Assembly (NCBI RefSeq): GCF_900172325.1
Contig: NZ_FWFR01000003.1
Coordinates: 62,001 to 126,000, forward strand
Reading direction: 5' to 3'
Length of the DNA: 64,000 nucleotides
From: Oceanibacterium hippocampi
GTDB taxonomy: Bacteria > Pseudomonadota > Alphaproteobacteria > Sneathiellales > Sneathiellaceae
Part shown: in pieces, positions 45,106-53,450 of the stretch
Numbering within the stretch: position 1 is the stretch's first letter
Layout: each line of letters starts with the position of its first letter
Position numbers and translations under genes: made by a program
Notes under the pieces: generated by a model
Told to the model about the DNA's origin: nothing
Databases searched by the model: none
What the model saw: only the letters and a program-made list of their open reading frames with translations

Positions 45106-45140
45106 GGAAAGGGCTGCGACGAAATTTTGCGAGTGCGACC

Positions 45141-46868
45141 ATGAACGTGGATGCCATCTTCAAACCCGCTCCGAAGCCGACACAGGCAGCCGGAGACGCC
45201 TTTCGCAGGGACGACCCGGCGTTCGCCAGGGAACTGGTCGAGCGCCGCGAGAAGCTCGAGCGGCCGGCTCCGGAACGGTCGACGCGACGGGCCGAGGATT
45301 CCGCAAGTCGGGACAGCGGGCGGGCCCAGGCGGCGGAGACCAGCGAGACGACCGGCCAGGCACGGACGGAGACGGCGTCCGTCGATGAAAGCACGGTCGA
45401 CGGACAGTCGGACGCCGAGAGCGGATCGGATTCCGAGGCTTCCGGTCGCGAACAGCAGGACAACGACGCACAGGCCGCAGAGTCGGCGTCCCCGGACGGC
45501 AACGGCGCCGCGGCGGACGGCCGGGCGGCGGCGATCGCGGTGAGCATCACTGTGGGCGCCGCCCATTTTGCCCAGGCGACCGCCGAAGCGGGCGCCTCCA
45601 ACGCGCAGTCCGCCGTTTCCGCGGCGGCAGCGCTCGAGAAGACCGGCGCGAAACAGGGTATCGCCGCCAACCCGGCCGCGACCGCCCCGGCCAGCACCGA
45701 CGCCAGCGGCCGAACAGAGCCTGGCATGGCCGCCGCGGCCTCCGACGGCAAGGTTGCCAGCACACCTGCCGCGACACAGACGACCAACGATGGCGGAAGC
45801 CAGACGGCGGCGAACGCGACCGGCGGCGCCACGGCGACGAGCGGAAAGACCGACCCCGCCCCCGCCGCGAGCGCGTCGGCATCCGCCCAGGGCACGGCAA
45901 CGCAGGTCGAAGGCGCGCCCTCGGCCGCAGCGGCCGCAACGGCCGCAGCCGCCACCGCGTCAACGACGGCCACCGGACCGGGCGCGAAGGCGGCCGCGTC
46001 GAAGACCGGCACCGGCGCCTCGACCGCCCTGCTTCCGATGCAGAGCGCCCTGCCAGCCAACGAGGCCGCGACGGAGTTCGCCGTTCGCCAGGCGACCGGT
46101 TCGCGTCGCGGCGGTGAAGGGCAGTCGCTCCGCGGCGAGAACAGCAACGCTGCAACACCGATGTCCGTCGCGCCCCAGGGCATGGAGACTGCTCTCGCCC
46201 GGGTCGCCGGCTCGCCCGCCAGCAATGCCGGGCAGAAGGCGACGCAGCCCTCGGCCGAGCAGAATGGGAACGGCAACGCCGCGAATGCCGTGGCGGCGGC
46301 CCAGGCCGCCGTGCCGGCGGCCGCGCAACTCGCCGCGACTACACCACAGGGCGCGGAAGTCGCGATCCATGGCCTGCACCAGGCCGGTGCCGCCGGCCCC
46401 GATCAGAGCCAGGCGGCCATGGCGAGCGCGCCTCGCCACATGCCCCCGCCGCCAGCGGCCCAGCAGCTCGCGGTTTCGATCAGCCAGGCCGTGCACGACG
46501 GCAAGGACCGGATCCGCATCCAGTTGCACCCGGCCGAGCTCGGACGGGTCGATATCAAGCTCGAGCTTTCGCATGACGGGCGGGTTTCGGCGGTCATCGC
46601 CGCCGACCGGCCGGAAACGCTCGACCTCCTGCAACGGGACGCCCGCGCCCTCGAACGTGCCCTTTCCGATGCCGGGCTCAAGGCTGACAGCAACAGCCTC
46701 AGCTTCGCCTCGAACGGCGATAACGCCCGACGCTTCGCCGAACTGGCCGGTGACGACAAGGGCTTGGTGGACGGCGACGACATCGATGCGGCGGACGAGG
46801 TCCAGTCACTGGCCGCGGCCCGTGCCCATCGCGGCAACCCAATGAGCGCCCTCGATATTCAGGTCTAA
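45141..46868 (+). CDS. fliK: Flagellar hook-length control protein FliK
   Basis: 575 residues from ATG 45141, the first in-frame start after the predicted sigma-54 transcription start. Residues about 30-430 are low-complexity, Ala/Thr/Gly/Ser-rich, as in the ruler part of FliK. The C-terminal domain (about 445-540: PAAQQLAVSISQAVHDGKDRIRIQLHPAELGRVDIKLELSHDGRVSAVIAADR ...) is the Flg_hook substrate-switch domain, with LxPxxLGxVxVxL well kept. FliK measures hook length and makes FlhB switch export from hook to filament proteins. It leads fliK-flgD-flgE (17-bp then 63-bp gaps). Confidence 0.87.
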   Translation: MNVDAIFKPAPKPTQAAGDAFRRDDPAFARELVERREKLERPAPERSTRRAEDSASRDSGRAQAAETSETTGQARTETASVDESTVDGQSDAESGSDSEASGREQQDNDAQAAESASPDGNGAAADGRAAAIAVSITVGAAHFAQATAEAGASNAQSAVSAAAALEKTGAKQGIAANPAATAPASTDASGRTEPGMAAAASDGKVASTPAATQTTNDGGSQTAANATGGATATSGKTDPAPAASASASAQGTATQVEGAPSAAAAATAAAATASTTATGPGAKAAASKTGTGASTALLPMQSALPANEAATEFAVRQATGSRRGGEGQSLRGENSNAATPMSVAPQGMETALARVAGSPASNAGQKATQPSAEQNGNGNAANAVAAAQAAVPAAAQLAATTPQGAEVAIHGLHQAGAAGPDQSQAAMASAPRHMPPPPAAQQLAVSISQAVHDGKDRIRIQLHPAELGRVDIKLELSHDGRVSAVIAADRPETLDLLQRDARALERALSDAGLKADSNSLSFASNGDNARRFAELAGDDKGLVDGDDIDAADEVQSLAAARAHRGNPMSALDIQV

Positions 46869-46885
46869 GGCAAGGACGAAAGAAC

Positions 46886-47584
46886 ATGGAAGTATCAGCA
46901 TTGTCGCCGACGGCCTACACGAGCAAGGCGGACACCTCCGCCGCCAATCTGGCCGAGAACTTCGACGACTTCCTCATTCTGCTGACCACGCAGCTGCAGA
47001 ACCAGGACCCGCTCGAACCGCTCGATTCGAACGAATTCACCCAGCAGCTCGTGCAGTTCACCAATGTCGAGCAGGCCATCCAGCAAAACAAGAATCTGGA
47101 AGCGCTGATCGAGTTGAGCGGCGCCAACCAGGCGCTCAGCCAGGCGACCACCCTGGTCAGCTATGTCGGCAAGGCGATCGAGGCCAATGGCAACGAAGCC
47201 AACCTGTCCGGTGGCACGGCAACCTGGAACTACGAGATGCCGCCGTCCGCCCACGATGCCCAGATCCGCATCTATGACGAGTTCAACAATCTCGTCTACC
47301 GGGGCGCAGCGGTGGCCTCCGGTGGCACACACAGCTTCACCTGGGACGGGACCGGCGTGAACGAGAACCTGCAGCCGACCGGGGTCACCCACCCGGACGG
47401 TGCCTACAGGATCGACGTCACCGCCACCGACGCCGACGGCGCGGCAGTCGATGACATCGGCGTGTTCGTGCGCGGTGTAGTGACCGGCGTCGAGAACGAC
47501 GAGGGCACGCTCACCCTTCTGATCGGCAAGGCGAAGGTCGATCCCGGCGGCATCCGCTCGGTCCATCTCGCAGAAGACATCTAG
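46886..47584 (+). CDS. flgD: Flagellar hook-capping scaffold protein FlgD
   Basis: 232 residues. The N-terminal region has FLILLTTQLQNQDPLEPLDSNEFTQQLVQFTNVEQAIQQNKNLEAL, the FlgD hallmark. It is followed by a Tudor/FnIII-like capping domain (HDAQIRIYDEFNNLVYRGAAVASGGTHSFTWDGTGVNENLQPTGVTHPDGAYRIDVTA). FlgD caps the growing hook and recruits FlgE. 17 bp after fliK, 63 bp before flgE. Confidence 0.95.
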   Translation: MEVSALSPTAYTSKADTSAANLAENFDDFLILLTTQLQNQDPLEPLDSNEFTQQLVQFTNVEQAIQQNKNLEALIELSGANQALSQATTLVSYVGKAIEANGNEANLSGGTATWNYEMPPSAHDAQIRIYDEFNNLVYRGAAVASGGTHSFTWDGTGVNENLQPTGVTHPDGAYRIDVTATDADGAAVDDIGVFVRGVVTGVENDEGTLTLLIGKAKVDPGGIRSVHLAEDI

Positions 47585-47647
47585 GTAGCAGTTTAATCTC
47601 GGCCCCTGTGCAGCGGCCGGAATTCAGGCGTCAAGGAGACCCAGATC

Positions 47648-48973
47648 ATGAGTATTTACTCCGCCCTCTTCTCCGGCGTGACCGGACTGTCAGCGCAAAG
47701 CCAGTCGCTCGGCATGATTGCCGACAACATCGCCAACGTGAACACGATCGGTTACAAGCGCGCGGAATCGCATTTCTCGACGCTCGTCACCAATCCGGCC
47801 AGCCGCACGACCTATTCGCCGGGCGGCGTCGTTTCCAGCCCGTTCCTGAATATCGACAAGCAGGGCCTCGTCCAGGCGTCAAACCGGATCACCAATCTGG
47901 CGATCTCCGGCCAGGGCTTCTTCGTGGTGACGCCGGACTCGGTGTCCGACCCGCTTGATACCAGTTACATGTTCACCCGGGCGGGCGCCTTCACCCCCGA
48001 CGACGACGGCTTTCTCCGCAACTCAGCCAATCTCTACCTGAAGGGCTGGCGCATCGACAGCGATGGCAACATCCCGAGCAACCGCTCGGACCTGACGATC
48101 CTGGAATCGATCAACGTGAAGGGCCTGACCGGTAACGCCGAGGCGACGTCTCGCGTCAACCTGAAGACCAACCTCAGCAACAGCACCGCGATCAACGGCA
48201 CCTACACCACCGGCGACATGGCGACCGGCACGACGGAGCCCGACTTCGAGACCTCGTTCAACGTCTTCGACAGCCAGGGCACGGCGCGCTCGATCAGCGT
48301 CGGCTTCATCCGCACCGGCGCGACGCAGTGGGCCGTCGAACTCTACAGCGACGACGCCCAGATGGCATCGCCGCCGGCCAATCTGATCCATTCGGGCCAG
48401 GTCGTCTTCGATACCAGCGGCAATCTCGACATGACCGCCACCAATGCGCTCGCCGATCCGCTGACCAACAGCTTCACGGCCGACTGGGATCCGCTGTTCG
48501 GCGTCGCCGCGCAGACCATCGACTTCAACTTCGGCACCGACGGGGTCTCGGACGGCTTCACCCAGTCGAGCGGCTCCTTCGCCTCCGATCCGCCAGAAGT
48601 GAACGGCGCGCTGTTCGGCGCCTTCAACGGCGTCTTCATCGACGAGGAAGGGGTTCTGACCGCGCTCTTCGACAACGGCACGCGCACGGATATCTTCAAG
48701 ATCCCGGTCGCCATCTTCTCGAACCCGAACGGGCTTTCGAACAGGAACGGCAATGCCTTCGACGAAACCCCCAACTCCGGCGACTTCGTGCTGCTGGAGG
48801 CGGGTGTCGGACAGGCCGGCCTGCTCGCCTCATCGGCGCTGGAAGGCTCGAACGTCGACCTGGCCGATGAATTCTCGCAGATGATCATTACCCAGCGCGC
48901 CTTCTCGGCCGCCGGCAAGGTCGTCACCACCGCCGACGAGATGCTCGACGAACTCCTGAGGCTCAAGCGCTAA
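47648..48973 (+). CDS. flgE: Flagellar hook protein FlgE
   Basis: 441 residues. N-terminal D0 with SIYSALFSGVTGLSAQSQSLGMIADNIANVNTIGYKRAESHF, then NLAISGQGFFVVTPD, and a C-terminal D0 helix (VDLADEFSQMIITQRAFSAAGKVVTTADEMLDELLRLKR). Builds the flexible hook outside the outer membrane, exported by the flagellar T3SS. Standard length. Ribosome site AAGGAG 10 nt upstream. Last gene of the fliK-flgD-flgE unit. Confidence 0.94.
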   Translation: MSIYSALFSGVTGLSAQSQSLGMIADNIANVNTIGYKRAESHFSTLVTNPASRTTYSPGGVVSSPFLNIDKQGLVQASNRITNLAISGQGFFVVTPDSVSDPLDTSYMFTRAGAFTPDDDGFLRNSANLYLKGWRIDSDGNIPSNRSDLTILESINVKGLTGNAEATSRVNLKTNLSNSTAINGTYTTGDMATGTTEPDFETSFNVFDSQGTARSISVGFIRTGATQWAVELYSDDAQMASPPANLIHSGQVVFDTSGNLDMTATNALADPLTNSFTADWDPLFGVAAQTIDFNFGTDGVSDGFTQSSGSFASDPPEVNGALFGAFNGVFIDEEGVLTALFDNGTRTDIFKIPVAIFSNPNGLSNRNGNAFDETPNSGDFVLLEAGVGQAGLLASSALEGSNVDLADEFSQMIITQRAFSAAGKVVTTADEMLDELLRLKR

Positions 48974-49121
48974 CGAGCCGTCCGGGGCCGGTCTGAAACC
49001 GGCCGGCCCCGGCTTTCGCGCCATGTCCGGGCTTTAACCAATTCCCTTAGCGGAATGTTTAGAAGCGCCGCCATAGCATTCGAACCGCAGCAGTTATGGA
49101 ATTGAGTGAGGTAGCGTCACG

Positions 49122-49421
49122 ATGTTTTCCACGTCCTCAGGCGCGGTGACGAGAGTTATCGGTCCCGATGGGAGGCCGCTGACGATCGCCGATTTGCCGC
49201 CCCCGGACACCAAGCGTTGGGTTATCAGGCGGAAGGCCGAGGTCGTGGCCGCCGTTCGCGGCGGACTTCTCAGCCTCGAGGACGCGTGCCGACGCTATAC
49301 TCTCTCGGTCGAGGAGTTTCTGTCCTGGCAGCGCGCCATCGAAAAACACGGTCTGGCCGGGCTTCGCGCCACGCGCTTGCAACAGTATCGCTACGACAAT
49401 CTCGGTACCGGCGACGACTGA
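49122..49421 (+). CDS. sciP: CtrA inhibitor SciP (DUF1153)
   Basis: 99 residues. From residue about 13 it follows the SciP/DUF1153 pattern almost completely: GPDGRPLTIADLPPPDTKRWVIRRKAEVVAAVRGGLLSLEDACRRYTLSVEEFLSWQRAIEKHGLAGLRATRLQQYR. In Caulobacter SciP binds CtrA on DNA and blocks its transcription activation in G1/after division. Here it sits 148 bp past flgE and 253 bp before fliF, between class II and class III flagellar genes, while ctrA itself is 14 kb away in the same window. GAGG about 10 nt upstream of ATG. Confidence 0.93.
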   Translation: MFSTSSGAVTRVIGPDGRPLTIADLPPPDTKRWVIRRKAEVVAAVRGGLLSLEDACRRYTLSVEEFLSWQRAIEKHGLAGLRATRLQQYRYDNLGTGDD

Positions 49422-49443
49422 CCAGCGTCGCGCCGGAGAATAG

Positions 49444-49498
49444 CGGGTTCGAAACCCGTCCGAAGACAGAACCCGGGCTCTGACCGAGCACCGGGTTC
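49444..49498 (+). terminator. Tandem hairpins after sciP (probable terminator)
   Basis: Hairpin 1: CGGGTT-CGA-AACCCG (49444-49458). Hairpin 2: GAACCCGGGCTC (49469-49480), loop TGACC, GAGCACCGGGTTC (49486-49498), 12 paired bases with one bulged A, followed by CTTCATTT. The second has the shape of a rho-independent terminator with a weak T-tract. It separates sciP from the fliF promoter. Confidence 0.6.
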
Positions 49499-49589
49499 CT
49501 TCATTTCCGCCCCGGTTCGACGGCGCCTGTGATGGCCGGCCCCTGCCACCGGGCAAAACCTGCCGCCCACTAGGCAAAAATTTCCGCTG

Positions 49590-49604
49590 TTAACGAGTTG
49601 TTCA
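49590..49604. promoter_or_regulatory. One-mismatch CtrA box upstream of fliF
   Basis: TTAA-CGAGTTG-TTCA: the CtrA consensus TTAA-N7-TTAA with one substitution, 71 bp before the fliF start. In Caulobacter the fliF operon is a CtrA-dependent class II flagellar operon, so the position agrees with established knowledge. Confidence 0.65.
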
Positions 49605-49674
49605 GCAGCCGCCCCTACTTTCGCAATCAGGCATTCAACCGCCACAGACCGTTGCGTAACAAAGGGCGACGACC

Positions 49675-51378
49675 TTGAACGGGCTTCTGCAACTCGCACG
49701 AAATTTGGGACCGGTCCGGATGGCCGTCATGGGCATCGTGGCACTGGCAACAGTGGGCTTCCTGCTGTTCATGGCCAACCGGATCTCGACGCCGGCAATG
49801 GGCCTGCTTTACAGCGGTCTTGACGGCAACGACGCCGGCGCCATCGCCGGCAAGCTTGAATCGATGAACGTGCCGTTCGAGCTGCGCAACCAGGGCGCCG
49901 ACATCATGGTGCCTTCCGACCAGGTGCTGCGCCTGCGCATGAGCATGGCTCAGGAGGGGCTGCCGAACGGCGGCTCGGTCGGCTACGAGATCTTCGACCG
50001 CTCCGAGAATTTCGGCACTACCAGTTTCGTGCAGAACATCAACCGGCTGCGCGCGCTGGAAGGCGAACTGTCGCGCACTATCCGCGCCCTCGACCGGGTT
50101 TCCCAGGCGCGCGTCCATCTTGTCCTGCCGAAGCGCGAGGTGTTCAGCCGCGACCAGCAGCCGGCCACCGCGTCGATCATCCTGAAGCTGCGCGGCGCCG
50201 GGCTGCTCAACCCGACCCAGGTCGCCGCGGTCCAGCATATCGTCGCGGCCGCCGTCCCCGGCCTTTCGCCCGAGCGGATCTCGATCGCCGACGAACGCGG
50301 CAACCTGCTCGCCCGCGGCGGCGGCGAGGGCGAGGCCGGCAAGATCGCCGGCCAGCAGGACGCCATTCGCGTCGCCCACGAGGATCACATCAAGCGGCAG
50401 ATCGAGACCCTGCTCGAACGCTCCGTCGGGGTCGGCAATGTGCGCGCCGAAGTGACCGCCGAAATGGATTTCGACGAGAAGACGGTCAAGTCCGAGACCT
50501 ACGATCCGGAAGGCCAGGTCGTACGCTCGACGCAGCTCGTCGAGGAGACGAACCAGTCTTCCGAGGTCAGCGGCAACGAGGCCGTCACCGTCCAGAACAA
50601 CCTGCCGGAAGCCGACGCCGGGGTCGGCAGCGGCGCCAACACCCAGAACAACGGCACCCGGAGCGAGGAGACCGTCAACTACGAGATCTCCAAGACCGTC
50701 ACCACGAAGATCCAGCAGAGCGGCGTCGTCAAGCGCCTGGCCGTCGCGGTCCTGGTGAACGGTGTCTACACGACCGAGGCCGACGGCACGCGCAGCTATC
50801 AGCCGCGCAACGAGGAAGAGCTCGAGAAGCTCGCCAGCCTGGCCCGTTCCGCGATCGGCTATGACGCCGAGCGGGGCGACGTGATCGAGGTCGTCAACCT
50901 GCCCTTTGCCGAAGGCGACGCGGTCTCCGACGAGGCGATCGAGGAAGAATTCAACCTGCTTGGCCTCAACAAGGCCGACCTTTTCAAGATCGCCGAGATG
51001 GCGGTGCTCGCGATCGTCGCGATCCTCGCCCTGCTGCTGGTCGTCCGCCCCCTGCTCACCCGGGCGATGGCGATCGGCGGCCAGCCGGCGCTGGCTGGTG
51101 GCAACCGGCAGGCGGCACTGGCCGGGCCCGGCGGCGGCTATGACGGCGACCCGGCGCAGATCGCCGACGGCGGCGGAGCGCATCCGGCGCTCGAGGGCCC
51201 CCATTCCGGCGGCGGCCAGCGGCCGGCCCCGCGCAGTGAGACCGAGCACATGCTCGACATCGCCCGCATCGACGGCCAGGTGAAGGCGTCCTCGCTGAAG
51301 AAGATGGGTGAGATCGTCGACAAGCATCCGGACGAGGCGGTCGGCATCCTCCGCAGCTGGCTCTACGAAGACGCGTAA
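49675..51378 (+). CDS. fliF: Flagellar MS-ring protein FliF
   Basis: 567 residues from TTG 49675 (AAGGG about 10 nt upstream). One TM helix near the N-terminus (VRMAVMGIVALATVGFLLFMANRI), ring-building motifs FGTTSFVQNINRLRALEGELSRTIRALDRVSQARVHLVLPKR and VAAVQHIVAAAVPGLSPERISIADERGNLLA, a second TM about 445-465 (AEMAVLAIVAILALLLVVRPLL), and the C-terminal FliG-binding tail (KKMGEIVDKHPDEAVGILRSWLYEDA). FliF forms the inner-membrane platform of the basal body. First of the fliF-fliG-fliH-fliN series. Confidence 0.95.
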   Translation: MNGLLQLARNLGPVRMAVMGIVALATVGFLLFMANRISTPAMGLLYSGLDGNDAGAIAGKLESMNVPFELRNQGADIMVPSDQVLRLRMSMAQEGLPNGGSVGYEIFDRSENFGTTSFVQNINRLRALEGELSRTIRALDRVSQARVHLVLPKREVFSRDQQPATASIILKLRGAGLLNPTQVAAVQHIVAAAVPGLSPERISIADERGNLLARGGGEGEAGKIAGQQDAIRVAHEDHIKRQIETLLERSVGVGNVRAEVTAEMDFDEKTVKSETYDPEGQVVRSTQLVEETNQSSEVSGNEAVTVQNNLPEADAGVGSGANTQNNGTRSEETVNYEISKTVTTKIQQSGVVKRLAVAVLVNGVYTTEADGTRSYQPRNEEELEKLASLARSAIGYDAERGDVIEVVNLPFAEGDAVSDEAIEEEFNLLGLNKADLFKIAEMAVLAIVAILALLLVVRPLLTRAMAIGGQPALAGGNRQAALAGPGGGYDGDPAQIADGGGAHPALEGPHSGGGQRPAPRSETEHMLDIARIDGQVKASSLKKMGEIVDKHPDEAVGILRSWLYEDA

Positions 51379-51393
51379 TCGGGAGTATTACCG

Positions 51394-52407
51394 ATGGCAA
51401 TCACAGATCCCCAGAAGCTGACCGGGGCCCAACGCGTGGCGGCGATCATGCTCGCCCTCGGCGAGGAGCACTCGGCGCCCATCTGGGCCAAGTTCGACGA
51501 CGAGGAGATCAAGGAAATCTCCCAGACGATGGCCAATCTCGGCAGCCTCGGCTCCGAGGCGATCGAGCGTCTCTTCCTCGATTTCGCCAACCAGATGTCG
51601 ACGACCGGCAACCTTGTCGGCACGTTCGAGAGCACCCAGCGGCTGCTGCTCAAGGCGCTGCCGGGTGACCGCGTCGAGAACATTATGGAGGAGATCCGCG
51701 GCCCGGCCGGCCGGACGATGTGGGACAAGCTCGGCAACGTCAACGAGACGGTGCTCGCCGCCTATCTGAAGAACGAGTATCCGCAGACCGTCGCCGTCGT
51801 GATGAGCCGGGTCCGCCCGGAGCACGCCGCCCGCGTGCTCGCCTGTCTGCCCGAGGATTTCGCGCTCGAGGTCGTCTCCCGCATGCTGCGCATGGAATCG
51901 GTGCAGAAGGAGGTGCTCGACAAGATCGAGGAAACCCTGCGCATCGAGTTCATGAGCAACCTGGCGCGCACCAACCGGCGCGACAGCCACGAGGTCATGG
52001 CCGAGATCTTCAACAATCTCGACCGCAACACGGAAAGCCGCTTCCTGTCCTCTCTGGAGGAACGGAACCGCGACGCCGCCGAGCGCATCAAGGCGCTGAT
52101 GTTCACCTTCGAGGACCTGGCCAAGCTCGACCCGGCCGGCGTGCAGACGCTGCTGCGTGTGGTCGAGAAGGACAAGCTGGCGCTCGCTCTGAAGGGTGCT
52201 TCGGACACGCTCCGCGATCTCTTCTTCTCCAACATGTCGGAACGCGCCGCGAAGATCCTGCGCGAGGACATGGAAGCCATGGGTCCGGTTCGCCTGCGCG
52301 ACGTCGACGAGACGCAGATGGACATTGTCAATCAGGCCAAGGATCTCGCCGCCAAGGGCGAAATCATGCTGAGCGACAACAAGGGCGACGACGAGCTCGT
52401 GTACTGA
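51394..52407 (+). CDS. fliG: Flagellar motor switch protein FliG
   Basis: 337 residues. N-terminal FliF-binding domain ([35 protein letters not shown]), middle domain with [44 protein letters not shown] (the EHPQ-type motif is EYPQ here), and C-terminal torque domain with [34 protein letters not shown] and [36 protein letters not shown], containing the charged residues that contact MotA. GGGAG 8 nt before ATG. Confidence 0.96.
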   Translation: MAITDPQKLTGAQRVAAIMLALGEEHSAPIWAKFDDEEIKEISQTMANLGSLGSEAIERLFLDFANQMSTTGNLVGTFESTQRLLLKALPGDRVENIMEEIRGPAGRTMWDKLGNVNETVLAAYLKNEYPQTVAVVMSRVRPEHAARVLACLPEDFALEVVSRMLRMESVQKEVLDKIEETLRIEFMSNLARTNRRDSHEVMAEIFNNLDRNTESRFLSSLEERNRDAAERIKALMFTFEDLAKLDPAGVQTLLRVVEKDKLALALKGASDTLRDLFFSNMSERAAKILREDMEAMGPVRLRDVDETQMDIVNQAKDLAAKGEIMLSDNKGDDELVY

Positions 52408-52417
52408 GGCGGCGGAC

Positions 52418-53038
52418 ATGCAAGCGGGCAAATTTCTCTTCGATCGCGAATTCGGTGCCGGCGAGGTCGTCAAGGCCAAGCCCAAGCCGAAGCCGGTCCA
52501 CACCGACGACGACCTTGCGGCAGCACGCGAGGCCGCCCACGCCGAGGGTGTCAGGGCCGGCGCTGAACAGGCCCGGGCCGGGATCGAGACCGTGCTGGTC
52601 CAGACGCTCGAGACGGTGAGCGCGCAGTTCCAGACGCTTGCCGCCCGCCACGAAGAGTCTCTGCGCGAAATCCGCGCCGAAGCCGCGGGCCTCGCGTTCG
52701 AGATTGCCAGCAAGCTCGCGCAATCGCTTACCGAACGCGAACCGCTCGCCGAGATCGAGCGCCTGATCGCGGATTGCCTGGAGAAACTGCAGCACGAACC
52801 CCGCGTGGTCGTGCGCGCCGCCGAGCCGATCTGCGAGGCCCTCGGCCCGCGCATCGACGCCATTGCCCGCGACAAGGCCTTTGCCGGCCAGATGGTGATT
52901 ATTCCTGCCGACGACATGGCGCCCGGCGACTGTCGGGTCGAGTGGGCCGACGGCGGCGCCGAACGCGATCGTGAGGCACTGGAACAAAGCATCGGCGAGG
53001 CGGTCAGCCGCTACGTCGCATCGAAACAGTCCGCGTAG
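52418..53038 (+). CDS. fliH: Flagellar assembly protein FliH (export-ATPase regulator)
   Basis: 206 residues. N-terminus LFDREFG ... AKPKPKPVHTDDDLAAAREAAHAEGVRAGAEQ: charged, Pro/Lys-rich, then a long helix. The C-terminal half resembles the FliH/YscL/V-ATPase-E fold (ASKLAQSLTEREPLAEIERLIADCLEKL ... PGDCRVEWADGGAERDREALEQSIGEAVSRY). FliH would bind FliI and FliN to deliver substrates to the export gate. Position between fliG and fliN is the classical one. Sequence similarity of the family is low, so the call leans on position and helix pattern. Confidence 0.82.
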   Translation: MQAGKFLFDREFGAGEVVKAKPKPKPVHTDDDLAAAREAAHAEGVRAGAEQARAGIETVLVQTLETVSAQFQTLAARHEESLREIRAEAAGLAFEIASKLAQSLTEREPLAEIERLIADCLEKLQHEPRVVVRAAEPICEALGPRIDAIARDKAFAGQMVIIPADDMAPGDCRVEWADGGAERDREALEQSIGEAVSRYVASKQSA

Positions 53039-53056
53039 GCTCGAAAGGAGCGTCTC

Positions 53057-53428
53057 GTGTCCGAGAATGACGATCTGAACCTGGAAGAACTGGACGAGTC
53101 CGAGGCCGCGGCCGCGGCGGCAGCGGCCGCCGCGGCGCCCGACGACGATGACGGCGAATCCGATGACGACGGTGCCCGCACCGCCGCCGACCTGGAAGCG
53201 GTTTTCGACATCCCGGTCCAGGTTTCGGCCGTGCTCGGCAAGTCGCGCATGCAGGTCAGCCAGCTCATGAAACTCGGGCGCGGCGCGGTCGTCGAACTCG
53301 ACCGCAAGGTCGGCGAGGCGATCGACATCTATGTCAACAACCGGCTCGTCGCGCGCGGCGAGGTCGTGGTCGTCGAGGATCGACTGGGCGTGACCATGAC
53401 GGAAATCGTCAAGGCCGAACGTACCTGA
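53057..53428 (+). CDS. fliN: Flagellar motor switch protein FliN
   Basis: 123 residues from GTG 53057 (AAAGGAG 6 nt upstream). About 45 N-terminal residues are an acidic/poly-Ala tail; the rest is a single SpoA/FliN domain (FDIPVQVSAVLGKSRMQVSQLMKLGRGAVVELDRKVGEAIDIYVNNRLVARGEVVVVEDRLGVTMTEIV). FliN forms the C-ring base with FliM, binds FliH and, in many bacteria, CheY. FliM is not in the window. Confidence 0.95.
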   Translation: MSENDDLNLEELDESEAAAAAAAAAAAPDDDDGESDDDGARTAADLEAVFDIPVQVSAVLGKSRMQVSQLMKLGRGAVVELDRKVGEAIDIYVNNRLVARGEVVVVEDRLGVTMTEIVKAERT

Positions 53429-53450
53429 GGCCGCGGAGCGTCACCAGACC

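Noticed and set aside
49029-49055. TTAACCAATTCCCTTAG upstream of sciP considered as a CtrA box
   Set aside because: Half-site spacing is 9 nt and the second half is TTAG, too far from TTAA-N7-TTAA.
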